Positions 24,352 to 32,164 of a stretch of DNA of 62,167 bases are shown piece after piece. The stretch is from a virus, in IMG/VR virus record IMGVR_UViG_3300042881_004112, positions 1 through 62,167 of that record; one strand, written 5' to 3'. Made by a program: the position numbers and the translations under genes. The first letter of the stretch is position 1. The number at the start of each line of letters is the position of its first letter. The notes beneath the pieces were generated by a model. The model was not told where the DNA came from, ran no database searches, and saw only the letters and a list, made by a program, of their open reading frames with translations.

Positions 24352-25147
24352 TATATTCTTCAATACTTTTAAATTTATAATTACCAATCCACTTCATATC
24401 TGCACATGTATATGTTTGGTATTTGCCTTTTAAATGATCTGGAAAGGGAATGGTATTAATAGTGCCATTCTCTTTTTTTGCAACTAACTCTGCAACATGT
24501 TTAAATGATACTGGAGACCCTGTTCCAAGGTCGTAGATGCCGCTTCCAGCGTTGTTATGGAGAACAATATTAACAACGTCATCAACGCACACAAAGTCTC
24601 TCAGGAAGCGATCAGAACCTTCAAAAAGATTCAATTGACCAGATTCTTTAACTTCCTTTGTAAATTTACTTACAGGACTTGCTTGGTTACCTTTGTGGTC
24701 TTCTCCATCACCATATACATTAAAGTACCTAAATCCCTGCACAAGAGGAAATTTTTCTATGTTATCTAAGACTGTATAATCAACCTGTAGTTTTGAAATG
24801 GCATATTGATTTAAAGGATTGATTGATCCTTTTGTTTGATGAATACTTTGATTGCCATAAACTGATGCTGACGAAGCATACTTCACTGGAATCTCATATT
24901 CAATTGCTTTGTTTAAAAGGGCGCATGAAAAGGCTACATTATAGTGCCAAAGTTTTTGTAAATCCTTTTCTGTAGTTGATGAAATTGCCCCTTGATGAAG
25001 GATTAGACTGACATTTTTCCAATCATCAAAATCTTTAAACAGACGCCAAGAATCTTCTTGATCAATTAAAAGTATATCTTCACCAGTATTTAACTTATTT
25101 GCAAAATGACTTCCAATAAATCCTGACGAACCAGTAAGTATGATCAT
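24335..25147 (-). CDS. hldD: ADP-L-glycero-D-manno-heptose 6-epimerase
   Basis: The 270-residue short-chain dehydrogenase-type epimerase interconverts ADP-D-glycero- and ADP-L-glycero-D-manno-heptose. It has the NAD(P) motif GSSGFIG at residues 6-12, SSASVYG near 92-98 and the catalytic YxxxK (Tyr115, Lys119). Segments diagnostic for HldD/RfaD are GFRYFNVYGDGEDHKGN, DRFLRDFVCVDDVV and PFPDHLKGKYQ. It is somewhat shorter than the usual 310-330 residues. It lies on the strand opposite to the rest of the cassette, converging on the cupin gene, which suggests later assembly of the pathway. Confidence 0.9.
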   Translation of the reverse strand: MIILTGSSGFIGSHFANKLNTGEDILLIDQEDSWRLFKDFDDWKNVSLILHQGAISSTTEKDLQKLWHYNVAFSCALLNKAIEYEIPVKYASSASVYGNQSIHQTKGSINPLNQYAISKLQVDYTVLDNIEKFPLVQGFRYFNVYGDGEDHKGNQASPVSKFTKEVKESGQLNLFEGSDRFLRDFVCVDDVVNIVLHNNAGSGIYDLGTGSPVSFKHVAELVAKKENGTINTIPFPDHLKGKYQTYTCADMKWIGNYKFKSIEEYINLPE

Positions 25148-25161
25148 AATTTTCCTATTAT

Positions 25162-25169
25162 AATAAATA
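25162..25169 (+). promoter_or_regulatory. T4-type late promoter (AATAAATA)
   Basis: AATAAATA lies in the divergent gap between hldD and the structural gene at 25199, 29 bases before that gene's ATG. Confidence 0.65.
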
Positions 25170-25198
25170 ATAACATAAAAAAGTCTAAAAGTATATCC

Positions 25199-25855
25199 AT
25201 GGCGTTTGGATCTCTAGCATCATACCCAACCACAGATAATTTTGCTCATATACTTTACACATCACCTTCATCGAATTTTGTAGAAGGTAAAGTTTACGCT
25301 GTTAATATGAGTTCTGTTCCAGTAAAAATTAGGGTTGCAGTTCTGGGAACCGCTAATATAAACGACCTAGCAATATCAGATTACATTATATATAATCATT
25401 TAATACCAACTGGTGATAGATTTATATCTGATGGAATATTTTTAAAGAATGGTGAATCTGTTGTGGTACGTGCAGATTCTCCAGGTGTAAAATTTAGTTT
25501 TCGTGGATCTGAAGTTGGTTTAACAACCACTGTTTGTGGAATTATATCAGCATTCAGTCCATCAACAAGTTTAAAAATAGGTGCAGGTCAGACTGTGTTT
25601 AATCTACCAGTATCGATGGTAGAAACTGACGCTAATCTGTATATTACAAACACTTCTCCAGATTATGTTGAAGTAAGTGTTGGTATTGGAACTACTATTG
25701 GCTCCAATCATTATTTGGTGTATAATCAAAGAGTAGAACCTGGACACTTTTTCTGTCAAGACGATATTAAGTTGGGCGCAGGGGAGATTATTTTTGTCAA
25801 GTCTACTTCAACGAATGTAAACATTGTCGCATTAGGAAAAACAACTCATAGGTAA
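25199..25855 (+). CDS. Virion structural protein with internal duplication
   Basis: The 218-residue beta-rich protein contains two related halves. Both have a VYAVNMSS- or LYITNTSP-like strand, an isoleucine/valine-rich strand, the stretch YIIYNHLIPTGDRF or YLVYNQRVEPGHFF, and a LKNGESVVV- or LGAGEIIFV-like end. This is typical of small phage decoration or neck/tail proteins. It has a late promoter and directly precedes glutaredoxin. Function is inferred. Confidence 0.65.
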   Translation: MAFGSLASYPTTDNFAHILYTSPSSNFVEGKVYAVNMSSVPVKIRVAVLGTANINDLAISDYIIYNHLIPTGDRFISDGIFLKNGESVVVRADSPGVKFSFRGSEVGLTTTVCGIISAFSPSTSLKIGAGQTVFNLPVSMVETDANLYITNTSPDYVEVSVGIGTTIGSNHYLVYNQRVEPGHFFCQDDIKLGAGEIIFVKSTSTNVNIVALGKTTHR

Positions 25856-25857
25856 TA

Positions 25858-26097
25858 ATGAAATTTACAGTATATTCTAAGGACGGTTGCCCATACTGCA
25901 ACAAAATTGAACAACTACTTAAAGTAGCAGAACTTCAACATGTAGTATATAAACTTGGTAGAGATTTTAATCGTGAGGAATTTTATGCTGAGTTTGGTTC
26001 AGGATCAACTTTTCCTCAAGTAATTATGGATGATAAACACCTTGGTGGATGTACAGATACTGCAAGATATTTAAAAGAAAATAATATTATTAATTAA
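25858..26097 (+). CDS. grx: Glutaredoxin
   Basis: This 79-residue thioredoxin-fold protein has the dithiol site CPYC at residues 11-14 and the glutathione-site features TFPQVI and GGCTDT. It would reduce disulfides in the cytoplasm, classically as electron donor for ribonucleotide reductase in T4-like phages. It is 2 bases downstream of a structural gene and converges on the bilin reductase gene with a 4-base overlap. Confidence 0.9.
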   Translation: MKFTVYSKDGCPYCNKIEQLLKVAELQHVVYKLGRDFNREEFYAEFGSGSTFPQVIMDDKHLGGCTDTARYLKENNIIN

Positions 26098-26738
26098 GCA
26101 AGATCAAATAAAAATTCATTGATATATTTTCTAGCAAAAGATTTATCATAATACGACTTTAAGATTCCATAAGCTGGGTCTGTATATGATAAGTGATAAT
26201 CATAACCTTTTTGATAAATGTGGGATAGTTCCATCTCACATTTTTTTGTGCAATCATTATATCTGTTTAAATATAATTCTAATTTGTCTAAGTACTCTTC
26301 ATAAAAATCGTGGTCATTTGTTTTTAACCATAATTTTTTAGAAAAGTAAGTATTTAAATCGTATATTTTTGAATCTTCTTTAGTTCTATTTGGTTGATCG
26401 CCAAGATATTTTTTGATATACTTGTTCTCGTAGTCACTGTCCATTTTTAATGGATGAAAATCAATGGTGCCAAAAAACTTTTTATTGGCACATGAAACAT
26501 ACTCAGTGCCAAAAACTGGATTGATATATTGAAAGTCTGGATACATAACAAGAGACTCTGCGATAAATTTATCCCTTATGTTTAATTCGCAGAGTCTAAT
26601 TCTTCTTAATTCATCAGTTTTCCAAACGTAAGATTTTATAATTGAGTTATTATCTTTTACTTCTTTATCTAACCACTTGGGAAGATCTACTTCAATTAGG
26701 TTAGGATAAACTTTAAATAATATATCTCTTACATTCAT
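26094..26738 (-). CDS. Ferredoxin-dependent bilin reductase (PcyA/PebS/HY2 family)
   Basis: The 214-residue protein matches the bilin reductase family: YPDFQYINPVFGTEYV, GTIDFHPLK with an Asp near residue 93 at the position of the catalytic Asp, YFSKKLWLK, and the terminal YTDPAYGILKSYYDK (second Asp near 187) followed by FLFDLA. Such enzymes reduce biliverdin to phycobilins using host ferredoxin, and cyanophages carry pebS, pcyA or related versions. Sequence alone does not tell me which product is made. I chose the ATG at 26738; a GTG at 26744 is possible. No heme oxygenase is seen nearby. Confidence 0.8.
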   Translation of the reverse strand: MNVRDILFKVYPNLIEVDLPKWLDKEVKDNNSIIKSYVWKTDELRRIRLCELNIRDKFIAESLVMYPDFQYINPVFGTEYVSCANKKFFGTIDFHPLKMDSDYENKYIKKYLGDQPNRTKEDSKIYDLNTYFSKKLWLKTNDHDFYEEYLDKLELYLNRYNDCTKKCEMELSHIYQKGYDYHLSYTDPAYGILKSYYDKSFARKYINEFLFDLA

Positions 26739-26759
26739 TATCACAACACTAATATCTTG

Positions 26760-26767
26760 TATTTATT
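26760..26767 (-). promoter_or_regulatory. T4-type late promoter on minus strand (AATAAATA)
   Basis: Read on the minus strand, AATAAATA stands 21 bases before the ATG of the bilin reductase gene and abuts the start of the divergent carbamoyltransferase gene. Confidence 0.55.
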
Positions 26768-28387
26768 ATGAAAGTTCTAACCATTTTTTCTGGACATGAT
26801 GCATCTGCAACTGTCATAAAGGATGGTGTAATTGAATATTACTTTAAGGAAGAGAGGTACAATAAGAAGAAACACTCTGGTGGGCACAAATTTATTTTTG
26901 ATATTATCTCAAAAAATTTTTTGCACGATATTGATTATATTATTTTTTCATCTGGAGAAAGTCAAGAGGATAAAGATAAAAAAGATTCATTAATTAAATT
27001 ATCAAATCCTAAAATTAAATTCATAAATCCAAAGTATCACCATCATTTATTTCATGCATCTGGTGCATTTTATAATAGTGGATTTGAAAAGTCTTTAATT
27101 ATATGTGTTGATTCTGCAGGTGGATATCCAATTGACCCAGAAGTTTTTGAATGTGATTCTGTATATGTTGCAGAATATCCATGTAAATTCACTCCTCTAT
27201 ATAAAAGATATTGGACTGCAAACTTACAAAAAAGATTTGATAAAGTTGTAAATGGATGTAGACATATTTGTAAACATCATACTGATGAAATTAATATAGG
27301 AAATCTTTACAATAGTGCTGCACTTGCGATAGGACAAACAATTGATGATTGTGGTAAAGCAATGGGATTGTCTTCCTATGGAGTTGCGATAGAAAAATTA
27401 AAGTTTTTTGGTAAAAGAATATCGGCAGATGCAGCAATTAAAAAATATTTTAAGAATTATCCAGAATTATTAGATTATATGCTGGATTTTAATGATGATG
27501 CAAACTATAAGGTTGAGATAACAAAAGATAATTATCAATTTTTTTCAAACTATTGTTACGAAGTTCAACGTCAATGTCAAGAACAAGTTTGTAATCTGGT
27601 TAAAAAACATGTAGATAAAACTGGAATAAAAAAAGTTTGTATTACTGGTGGTTATGGTATGAATATTATTACCAATTATGAATTGACCATTAGATTTCCT
27701 GACGTTAAATTTTATTTTGATCCTATGTGTGATGACAGTGGATTAAGCATAGGAGCTTCTATGTATTCTTATAGACAATTGTCTGGAGACTCTAGAATAC
27801 TACCATCTAAAGATACTTTTTTCCATGGTTTAACCCATGATGTATCACAATACCAAGGTGCATTTGCTGATGAAAAAGAGGTGGCAAGACTACTTTATAA
27901 TAATAAGTCTGTTGCAGTATATAATCATCTTGCAGAAGCGGGTCAGAGGGCATTGGGGAACCGTTCTATACTGTTTAATGCACTAAATCCAAATGCTAAA
28001 GATATTGTTAATAAAATTAAAAATAGAGAGTGGTATCGACCATTTGCTGCTATAGTTCTTGAAGAGGACGCGCATCTCTATTTTGACAATGTGATTCCAA
28101 ATCCACACATGACAGTTTGCTTTCCTGTCAAGACAAATTTAATTCCAGGAGTTACACATGTCGATAATACTTGTAGAATACAGACAGTAAATTCTGGGCA
28201 TTTACATTCTATTTTAAATGAATTTAAAAACTTGACAGGGCATGGTATCCTATTAAATACCAGTTTTAATTTGGCAGGAGAACCTTTAGTCGAAACCCCA
28301 CAAGATGCATTTAGGACTTTAAATTCTTCTTCTCTCGATTATCTTTGGTTTTACGAAACGAAACAGTTGTTTAATTTTACTTTTTGA
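26768..28387 (+). CDS. O-carbamoyltransferase, full length, second type
   Basis: This 539-residue protein has both domains of the family but is divergent from the one at 19656. The Kae1-like part has FSGHDASATV, the metal motif KYHHHLFHASGAFY and KAMGLSSYG. The YrdC-like part has AEAGQRALGNRSILF, where Gln replaces the usual Pro of EAGPRALG, followed by NREWYRPFAA. The substitution lies in the ATP-site loop and may alter activity. The usual FQGK segment before it is replaced by YNHLAEAG. It starts divergently from the bilin reductase gene and has no sugar genes beside it, so the substrate is open. Confidence 0.8.
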   Translation: MKVLTIFSGHDASATVIKDGVIEYYFKEERYNKKKHSGGHKFIFDIISKNFLHDIDYIIFSSGESQEDKDKKDSLIKLSNPKIKFINPKYHHHLFHASGAFYNSGFEKSLIICVDSAGGYPIDPEVFECDSVYVAEYPCKFTPLYKRYWTANLQKRFDKVVNGCRHICKHHTDEINIGNLYNSAALAIGQTIDDCGKAMGLSSYGVAIEKLKFFGKRISADAAIKKYFKNYPELLDYMLDFNDDANYKVEITKDNYQFFSNYCYEVQRQCQEQVCNLVKKHVDKTGIKKVCITGGYGMNIITNYELTIRFPDVKFYFDPMCDDSGLSIGASMYSYRQLSGDSRILPSKDTFFHGLTHDVSQYQGAFADEKEVARLLYNNKSVAVYNHLAEAGQRALGNRSILFNALNPNAKDIVNKIKNREWYRPFAAIVLEEDAHLYFDNVIPNPHMTVCFPVKTNLIPGVTHVDNTCRIQTVNSGHLHSILNEFKNLTGHGILLNTSFNLAGEPLVETPQDAFRTLNSSSLDYLWFYETKQLFNFTF

Positions 28388-28419
28388 TATATAATTTACA
28401 AATGGGAGCATTCGTTTTC

Positions 28420-28779
28420 ATGGAAGAAGAAGTTGTCACACTCCATTACGACGTGGAGAAGGCAGTAGACTTTGCTTTTCAAGGAAAGTTTATATTAAAT
28501 TTCTATCAATACCTCAAAACAAATAATGCAAAGCGTCGTCATGCTGAGCAATTTATTGACAGCAAAACAGCAGAAAGCATTAACAGTCTAATTTTAGAGT
28601 TAGATGAATATTTAAAAGGAGGTCAAGATCCAGAACATAAACTTCTTCGTGAGGCGTATGGTCATATACCAAAACCACAAGCAAGGAAAATAAAAGAATA
28701 TCTTTATGGTATTCTTCAAGATGCCTGGAGATATAGTCATGACAAACGACCAGGAAGAAGGAAAAAGTCAAATAAATAA
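28420..28779 (+). CDS. Conserved hypothetical protein, 119 aa
   Basis: This is a helical, charged protein (EEEVVTLHYDVEKAVDFAF at the start and a basic RPGRRKKSNK end). I chose the ATG at 28420; an ATG at 28402 and a TTG at 28384 would extend it by 6 or 12 residues into the end of the carbamoyltransferase gene. The basic tail could contact nucleic acid. I do not recognise the family. Confidence 0.6.
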   Translation: MEEEVVTLHYDVEKAVDFAFQGKFILNFYQYLKTNNAKRRHAEQFIDSKTAESINSLILELDEYLKGGQDPEHKLLREAYGHIPKPQARKIKEYLYGILQDAWRYSHDKRPGRRKKSNK

Positions 28780-28957
28780 AATTGAATCCTCTGATATTAA
28801 TCGTGGATTTGAGTTAATGTTGCGACATCGTAGCAGGAGGGAGAAGGCACCAGAACCTAGAACATTTGGTATAATGTTTGGGAAGGTAATCTCGCTCCTT
28901 AAACGAGAGATACACTTCCGATTTGAAATTTCACTTGGTATTATTAACAAACTATAA
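28739..28957 (+). CDS. Conserved hypothetical protein, 72 aa
   Basis: The ATG at 28739 has a GGAG site eight bases upstream and lies inside the end of the previous gene (41-base overlap). The product is basic, with FELMLRHRSRREKAPEPRTF in the middle and a hydrophobic C-terminal stretch. Function is unknown. The coupled arrangement with its neighbours suggests a small accessory operon. Confidence 0.6.
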   Translation: MTNDQEEGKSQINKIESSDINRGFELMLRHRSRREKAPEPRTFGIMFGKVISLLKREIHFRFEISLGIINKL

Positions 28958-28974
28958 CTCTCGGGAGAAGTCCA

Positions 28975-29205
28975 ATGTTAGCAGTAACTCTCACATTCTC
29001 TGCCCTATTCTCAATAATGTTTTTATTTTTGGGTGGAGTAATCGGATGGATCGCAAAGCAACACTTCTATGAAGGAACTGCAATTGCTTATACACACCCC
29101 GAAATGTTTGATGAAAATGGGAATATTATTCCCGATGAAATAGTAGCTGTACGATTTGAAAACACAAATGACTATTACGAAGACGAAGAAGGAGACGAAG
29201 ACTGA
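28975..29205 (+). CDS. Small membrane protein with acidic tail, 76 aa
   Basis: An N-terminal hydrophobic helix (LTFSALFSIMFLFLGGVIGW) is followed by a soluble acidic region ending YYEDEEGDED. An SD-like CGGGAG precedes the ATG. This looks like a single-pass inner-membrane protein with a cytoplasmic tail. Its function is unknown. Confidence 0.6.
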   Translation: MLAVTLTFSALFSIMFLFLGGVIGWIAKQHFYEGTAIAYTHPEMFDENGNIIPDEIVAVRFENTNDYYEDEEGDED

Positions 29206-29737
29206 ATCTCCTATTGAATTGCAACCAAATTCTTTTCAATTTGAAATTTTAGAATTAGTTTCTAAGCAAAGATCTAGTGTAAAAAAAGTAGAAGTCCTTC
29301 AAAAATATAGAAATGAAGGACTTACTGCAATTCTTATTTGGAATTTTGATGATACGGCAATCTCACTATTGCCACAAGGAGATGTTCCTTACTCAAGAGT
29401 TGAGGAGCAATCTGCATTTAATGATACTCTATCTGCATCAGTAGAAAAATTGAACAAAGTTCAAGGACTTTCTAATGCAGATGAATTTATCCGTAACAGG
29501 GCAACTTCCATTCGCAATGAGTGGGAGAACTTTTATAATTATCTTCAAGGTGGTAACCCATCTTTGTCAAGTCTCCGTAGAGAGACTATGTTTATTCAAA
29601 TGCTTGAAGGACTTCATCCAAAAGAAGCTGAGATTATGGTTCTTGTTAAGGACAAAAAACTTCAAGAAAAATATAAGATTACTAAAGATATTGTTGCTGA
29701 GGCATACCCAGATATTCAATGGGGAGGTCGCTCTTGA
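29168..29737 (+). CDS. Conserved cyanophage hypothetical protein (DUF6433-like)
   Basis: This 189-residue helical protein contains FEILELVSKQRSSVKKVEVL, then EGLTAILIWNFDDTAI, and later METMFIQMLEGLHPKEAEIM-like text. It ends with KYKITKDIVAEAYPDIQWG. I recall this type as a widespread T4-like phage protein of unknown role. The ATG at 29168 overlaps the previous gene by 38 bases; a TTG at 29156 is an alternative start. Confidence 0.6.
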   Translation: MTITKTKKETKTESPIELQPNSFQFEILELVSKQRSSVKKVEVLQKYRNEGLTAILIWNFDDTAISLLPQGDVPYSRVEEQSAFNDTLSASVEKLNKVQGLSNADEFIRNRATSIRNEWENFYNYLQGGNPSLSSLRRETMFIQMLEGLHPKEAEIMVLVKDKKLQEKYKITKDIVAEAYPDIQWGGRS

Positions 29738-30003
29738 ATATCAAAATTCTTCAACAAAATTGTGATCCTGAATTATCTAATGATAGAAATCTACCTTACA
29801 ATGCATATCTAGTGCATTATTGTATTGATGATTCACTTTGTTATGATATTGTTATCGCAAATAAAAAGATAGACATTTTTGATTATTATTGGGATCTGTA
29901 TAGAGAAGGATTAAAGTGGTATAAACAATCGGAAGGAAGAGTTAACCCTAAACTTTGGAATATAACTCCAAAAGAAACTAAGAGTAAAAAAAGGGGGGAG
30001 TGA
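29734..30003 (+). CDS. Hypothetical protein, 89 aa (TTG start)
   Basis: A strong GGGGAGG site sits within the end of the upstream gene. The best-spaced start is the TTG at 29734, overlapping the upstream stop as TTGA. An ATG at 29719 would place the ribosome site inside the gene. The product is rich in Tyr and Asp (IDIFDYYWDLYREGLKWY) and has a basic end. No family is recognised. Confidence 0.55.
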   Translation: MNIKILQQNCDPELSNDRNLPYNAYLVHYCIDDSLCYDIVIANKKIDIFDYYWDLYREGLKWYKQSEGRVNPKLWNITPKETKSKKRGE

Positions 30004-30215
30004 TGTCTAGTGGATTTGGCGCGGATAAACCTAAAAATGGTAAGGCAGTAGTTGTTATTAATGATAATGAAGTTAATAAACTTCTAAAAGAATATAAGAA
30101 GATTAAAAAATATATGAGATCTTCTTTATACAAAGTAAAAACTATTGATGGTACAGAAGATGTAGTAAAAAATCTTCTGGATGAATATGGTGGCGATTCG
30201 GATGAACTCATCTGA
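30003..30215 (+). CDS. Hypothetical protein, 70 aa
   Basis: The ATG at 30003 is preceded by a GGGGGGAG site and overlaps the upstream stop. The middle is a lysine-rich helix (NKLLKEYKKIKKYMRSSLYK) and the end is acidic. Function is unknown. It is part of a chain of overlapping small genes. Confidence 0.55.
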   Translation: MSSGFGADKPKNGKAVVVINDNEVNKLLKEYKKIKKYMRSSLYKVKTIDGTEDVVKNLLDEYGGDSDELI

Positions 30216-30915
30216 TTGTTATAATTTTGATTGGGACCAGTATAGGGAACAAATAGATAAATGTGTATCTAAAAAATATTTTTTAGATTATACACCAGAT
30301 GGTATAGAGACAGTTGAATTTGATGCATTTTACATATCTAAAAGATATAAAATTCTATACATACCAATATCAAAAAATGCATCAACTTCTTTAAAGAATT
30401 TAATTGACTTTGAACCTGTGTACCAAGTACCAAATGTTCAGAGTCAATTTGATTTAGAAATACCAGAAGAATATAAAAAAGAATATAAAATTTTAGTTGT
30501 TACTAGGCATCCAAAGGATAGATGGATTTCTGGATTCAATCAATTTCTTAGCGAGGTTGGGGTTTATCTTTCTACACCAAACTCTAGAGATATATTATTA
30601 GAGTTAAGAAACAAAAAATTTATATTTGATGGGCATACTTTGCCACAGTTTAGATTTATAGATTACTGCTTTCAACCATCAAAAATAAACTTTGACATTA
30701 ATCTTATTAGAATCGATGAGTTTTTTGAACAAAAAATATCTGATTTTATTGGTTGCGAAGTTCCAATAAAGAAAAAAAATTTAATGGATGGTGAGTATTT
30801 AAAAATTAAAAACTATGAATTATGTTGTAAGATTTTTAATGACTATTGTTTAAGGCATCAAAAATTTATAGATGTATACAGTCAAGATTATGTCTTGTAC
30901 AACAATTCTAAATAA
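30202..30915 (+). CDS. Sulfotransferase-like protein
   Basis: This 237-residue protein has the two sulfotransferase nucleotide motifs. YIPISKNASTSLKNLI is the 5'-phosphosulfate loop and VVTRHPKDRWISGF is the 3'-phosphate motif. It is of the carbohydrate-type Sulfotransfer_2 form and distinct from the gene at 1712. I use the ATG at 30202; one at 30181 would add seven residues. The gene lies just upstream of speD. The substrate is unknown. Confidence 0.7.
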   Translation: MNSSDCYNFDWDQYREQIDKCVSKKYFLDYTPDGIETVEFDAFYISKRYKILYIPISKNASTSLKNLIDFEPVYQVPNVQSQFDLEIPEEYKKEYKILVVTRHPKDRWISGFNQFLSEVGVYLSTPNSRDILLELRNKKFIFDGHTLPQFRFIDYCFQPSKINFDINLIRIDEFFEQKISDFIGCEVPIKKKNLMDGEYLKIKNYELCCKIFNDYCLRHQKFIDVYSQDYVLYNNSK

Positions 30916-30941
30916 AAAAATGTCAAATATTTAAAGTAGAG

Positions 30942-31268
30942 ATGGGGAAACATTACTTATTAAATTTGTATGGGTGTTCTTTTGTATTGTTAGACGATCA
31001 AGAATACCTAATAAAGTTATTAGAAGAAGCAGCTAGTATTAGCGGCGCTACTGTAGTTAATACAATTTTTAAAAAATTTGATCCTCAAGGAGTTACTGTA
31101 CTAACTTTGCTGTCTGAAAGTCATATTAGTATTCATACTTGGCCAGAAAAGGGAGAGGCTGCAGTAGATCTATTTACATGCGGCGATTGTAACCCAAAGA
31201 TTGGGTGTGATATGATAATCGAACAATTATATGCTACGAATCATACACTTAGTTACATAGAAAGATGA
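30942..31268 (+). CDS. speD: S-adenosylmethionine decarboxylase proenzyme
   Basis: This 108-residue prokaryotic (class 1B) enzyme makes decarboxylated AdoMet, the aminopropyl donor for spermidine. The autocleavage site is LLSESHISIHTWPE: cleavage between Glu59 and Ser60 turns Ser60 into the pyruvoyl cofactor, and the conserved His and Cys (DLFTCGDCNP) are present. speD is a frequent cyanophage auxiliary gene, and polyamines may help DNA packing or photosystem maintenance. Its stop overlaps the next start (ATGA). Confidence 0.92.
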   Translation: MGKHYLLNLYGCSFVLLDDQEYLIKLLEEAASISGATVVNTIFKKFDPQGVTVLTLLSESHISIHTWPEKGEAAVDLFTCGDCNPKIGCDMIIEQLYATNHTLSYIER

Positions 31269-31396
31269 TTGCTAAAATTGTTGATGCATTTGGTCCTATT
31301 GTAGTTGGGACTATTTTGGGAATTTCATTATTGTTCCCATTTGCATTTTTTATTTACGATTCAGAGAAGAATCCCGATAAGTATAATCATAAATGA
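31265..31396 (+). CDS. Small membrane protein, 43 aa
   Basis: The 43-residue frame is joined by ATGA overlaps at both ends, to speD and to the oxygenase gene. It encodes one long hydrophobic helix (PIVVGTILGISLLFPFAFFI) and a short polar tail. The double coupling makes real translation likely. Function is unknown. Confidence 0.6.
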   Translation: MIAKIVDAFGPIVVGTILGISLLFPFAFFIYDSEKNPDKYNHK

Positions 31397-31878
31397 AAAT
31401 TGATACTATTATAATTGATAATTTTTTAGATAAACCAGATTTGGTAAGGTCTTCTGTTATTTGTTTGCCATTTAAAAATACTGGAACATTTCCTGGTAGT
31501 CGTACAGATGCAGCAGACCATGACTACCAGGAAATGGTGCGTGCAAAAATAGAACCAGTAATAGGAAAAAAAATTGAATTTAGGAGAGATAGAGATTGTT
31601 TTAGATTTCAACTTTGTTTAAGAGATGATTCCACTTGGATTCATAAAGATGATGTTGAATGGGCAGGAGTATTATTTTTAACTCCAGGTGCTCCAATAAA
31701 TTCTGGAACAGGAATTTATAATGAAGAAAAAAAATTAGTGACAATGATGGGTAACGTATATAATAGATTAATATTATATCGCGGAACTCTATATCATAGA
31801 AGTATGATTCCTGGGTTTGGAGATTCTGTTGAAACTGGTAGACTCACCCAAGTTTTTTTCTTTGATACTATTGGTTGA
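31393..31878 (+). CDS. Putative 2OG-Fe(II) oxygenase (DUF6445-like)
   Basis: The 161-residue protein has the HxD iron site in TWIHKDDVEWAGVLFLTPG, the GTGIY turn, a distal His in LYHRSMIPGFG and a likely 2-oxoglutarate Arg in GRLTQVFFF. It belongs to the same small-oxygenase group as the gene at 17875, with low apparent identity. It closes the speD unit, and a consensus promoter overlaps its last codons. Confidence 0.7.
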   Translation: MKIDTIIIDNFLDKPDLVRSSVICLPFKNTGTFPGSRTDAADHDYQEMVRAKIEPVIGKKIEFRRDRDCFRFQLCLRDDSTWIHKDDVEWAGVLFLTPGAPINSGTGIYNEEKKLVTMMGNVYNRLILYRGTLYHRSMIPGFGDSVETGRLTQVFFFDTIG

Positions 31879-31903
31879 CAAAATAAATTTTTCCTTCTAT
31901 AAT
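31875..31903 (+). promoter_or_regulatory. Consensus sigma70 promoter (TTGACA-17-TATAAT)
   Basis: The -35 TTGACA is at 31875-31880 and the -10 TATAAT at 31898-31903, with exactly 17 bases between, 22 bases before the ATG at 31926. The -10 lies between the arms of a 7-bp inverted repeat (31887-31893 and 31905-31911). It probably drives early transcription of the small genes downstream. Confidence 0.85.
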
Positions 31904-31925
31904 TGAAAAATATATCTTTCTTATC

Positions 31926-32129
31926 ATGACATATAAACCTTATAGTATGGAATGGAATAGGCATAGATACCTTGCTGAAGCAATTCAACAGTATTTTAAT
32001 ACTGATGCTTCGGCAGACACTATTTTAGATGACATTGTGGATGTTCTGGAGAAGAATGTTGAACATCACAAGACTCGCGCAGAAAAATTTCAAGAAGTTT
32101 TGGATGGATTAAAATCTCTTCCATATTGA
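31926..32129 (+). CDS. Hypothetical protein, 67 aa (early)
   Basis: This helical acidic protein (RYLAEAIQQYFNTDASADTIL, then DIVDVLEKNVEHHKTRAEKF) is the first gene behind a consensus sigma70 promoter. Early small phage proteins often act on host functions, but no motif supports a specific role. Confidence 0.65.
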   Translation: MTYKPYSMEWNRHRYLAEAIQQYFNTDASADTILDDIVDVLEKNVEHHKTRAEKFQEVLDGLKSLPY

Positions 32130-32164
32130 TTTGAATACTAAATAACCCTATATGGAGACTACAT

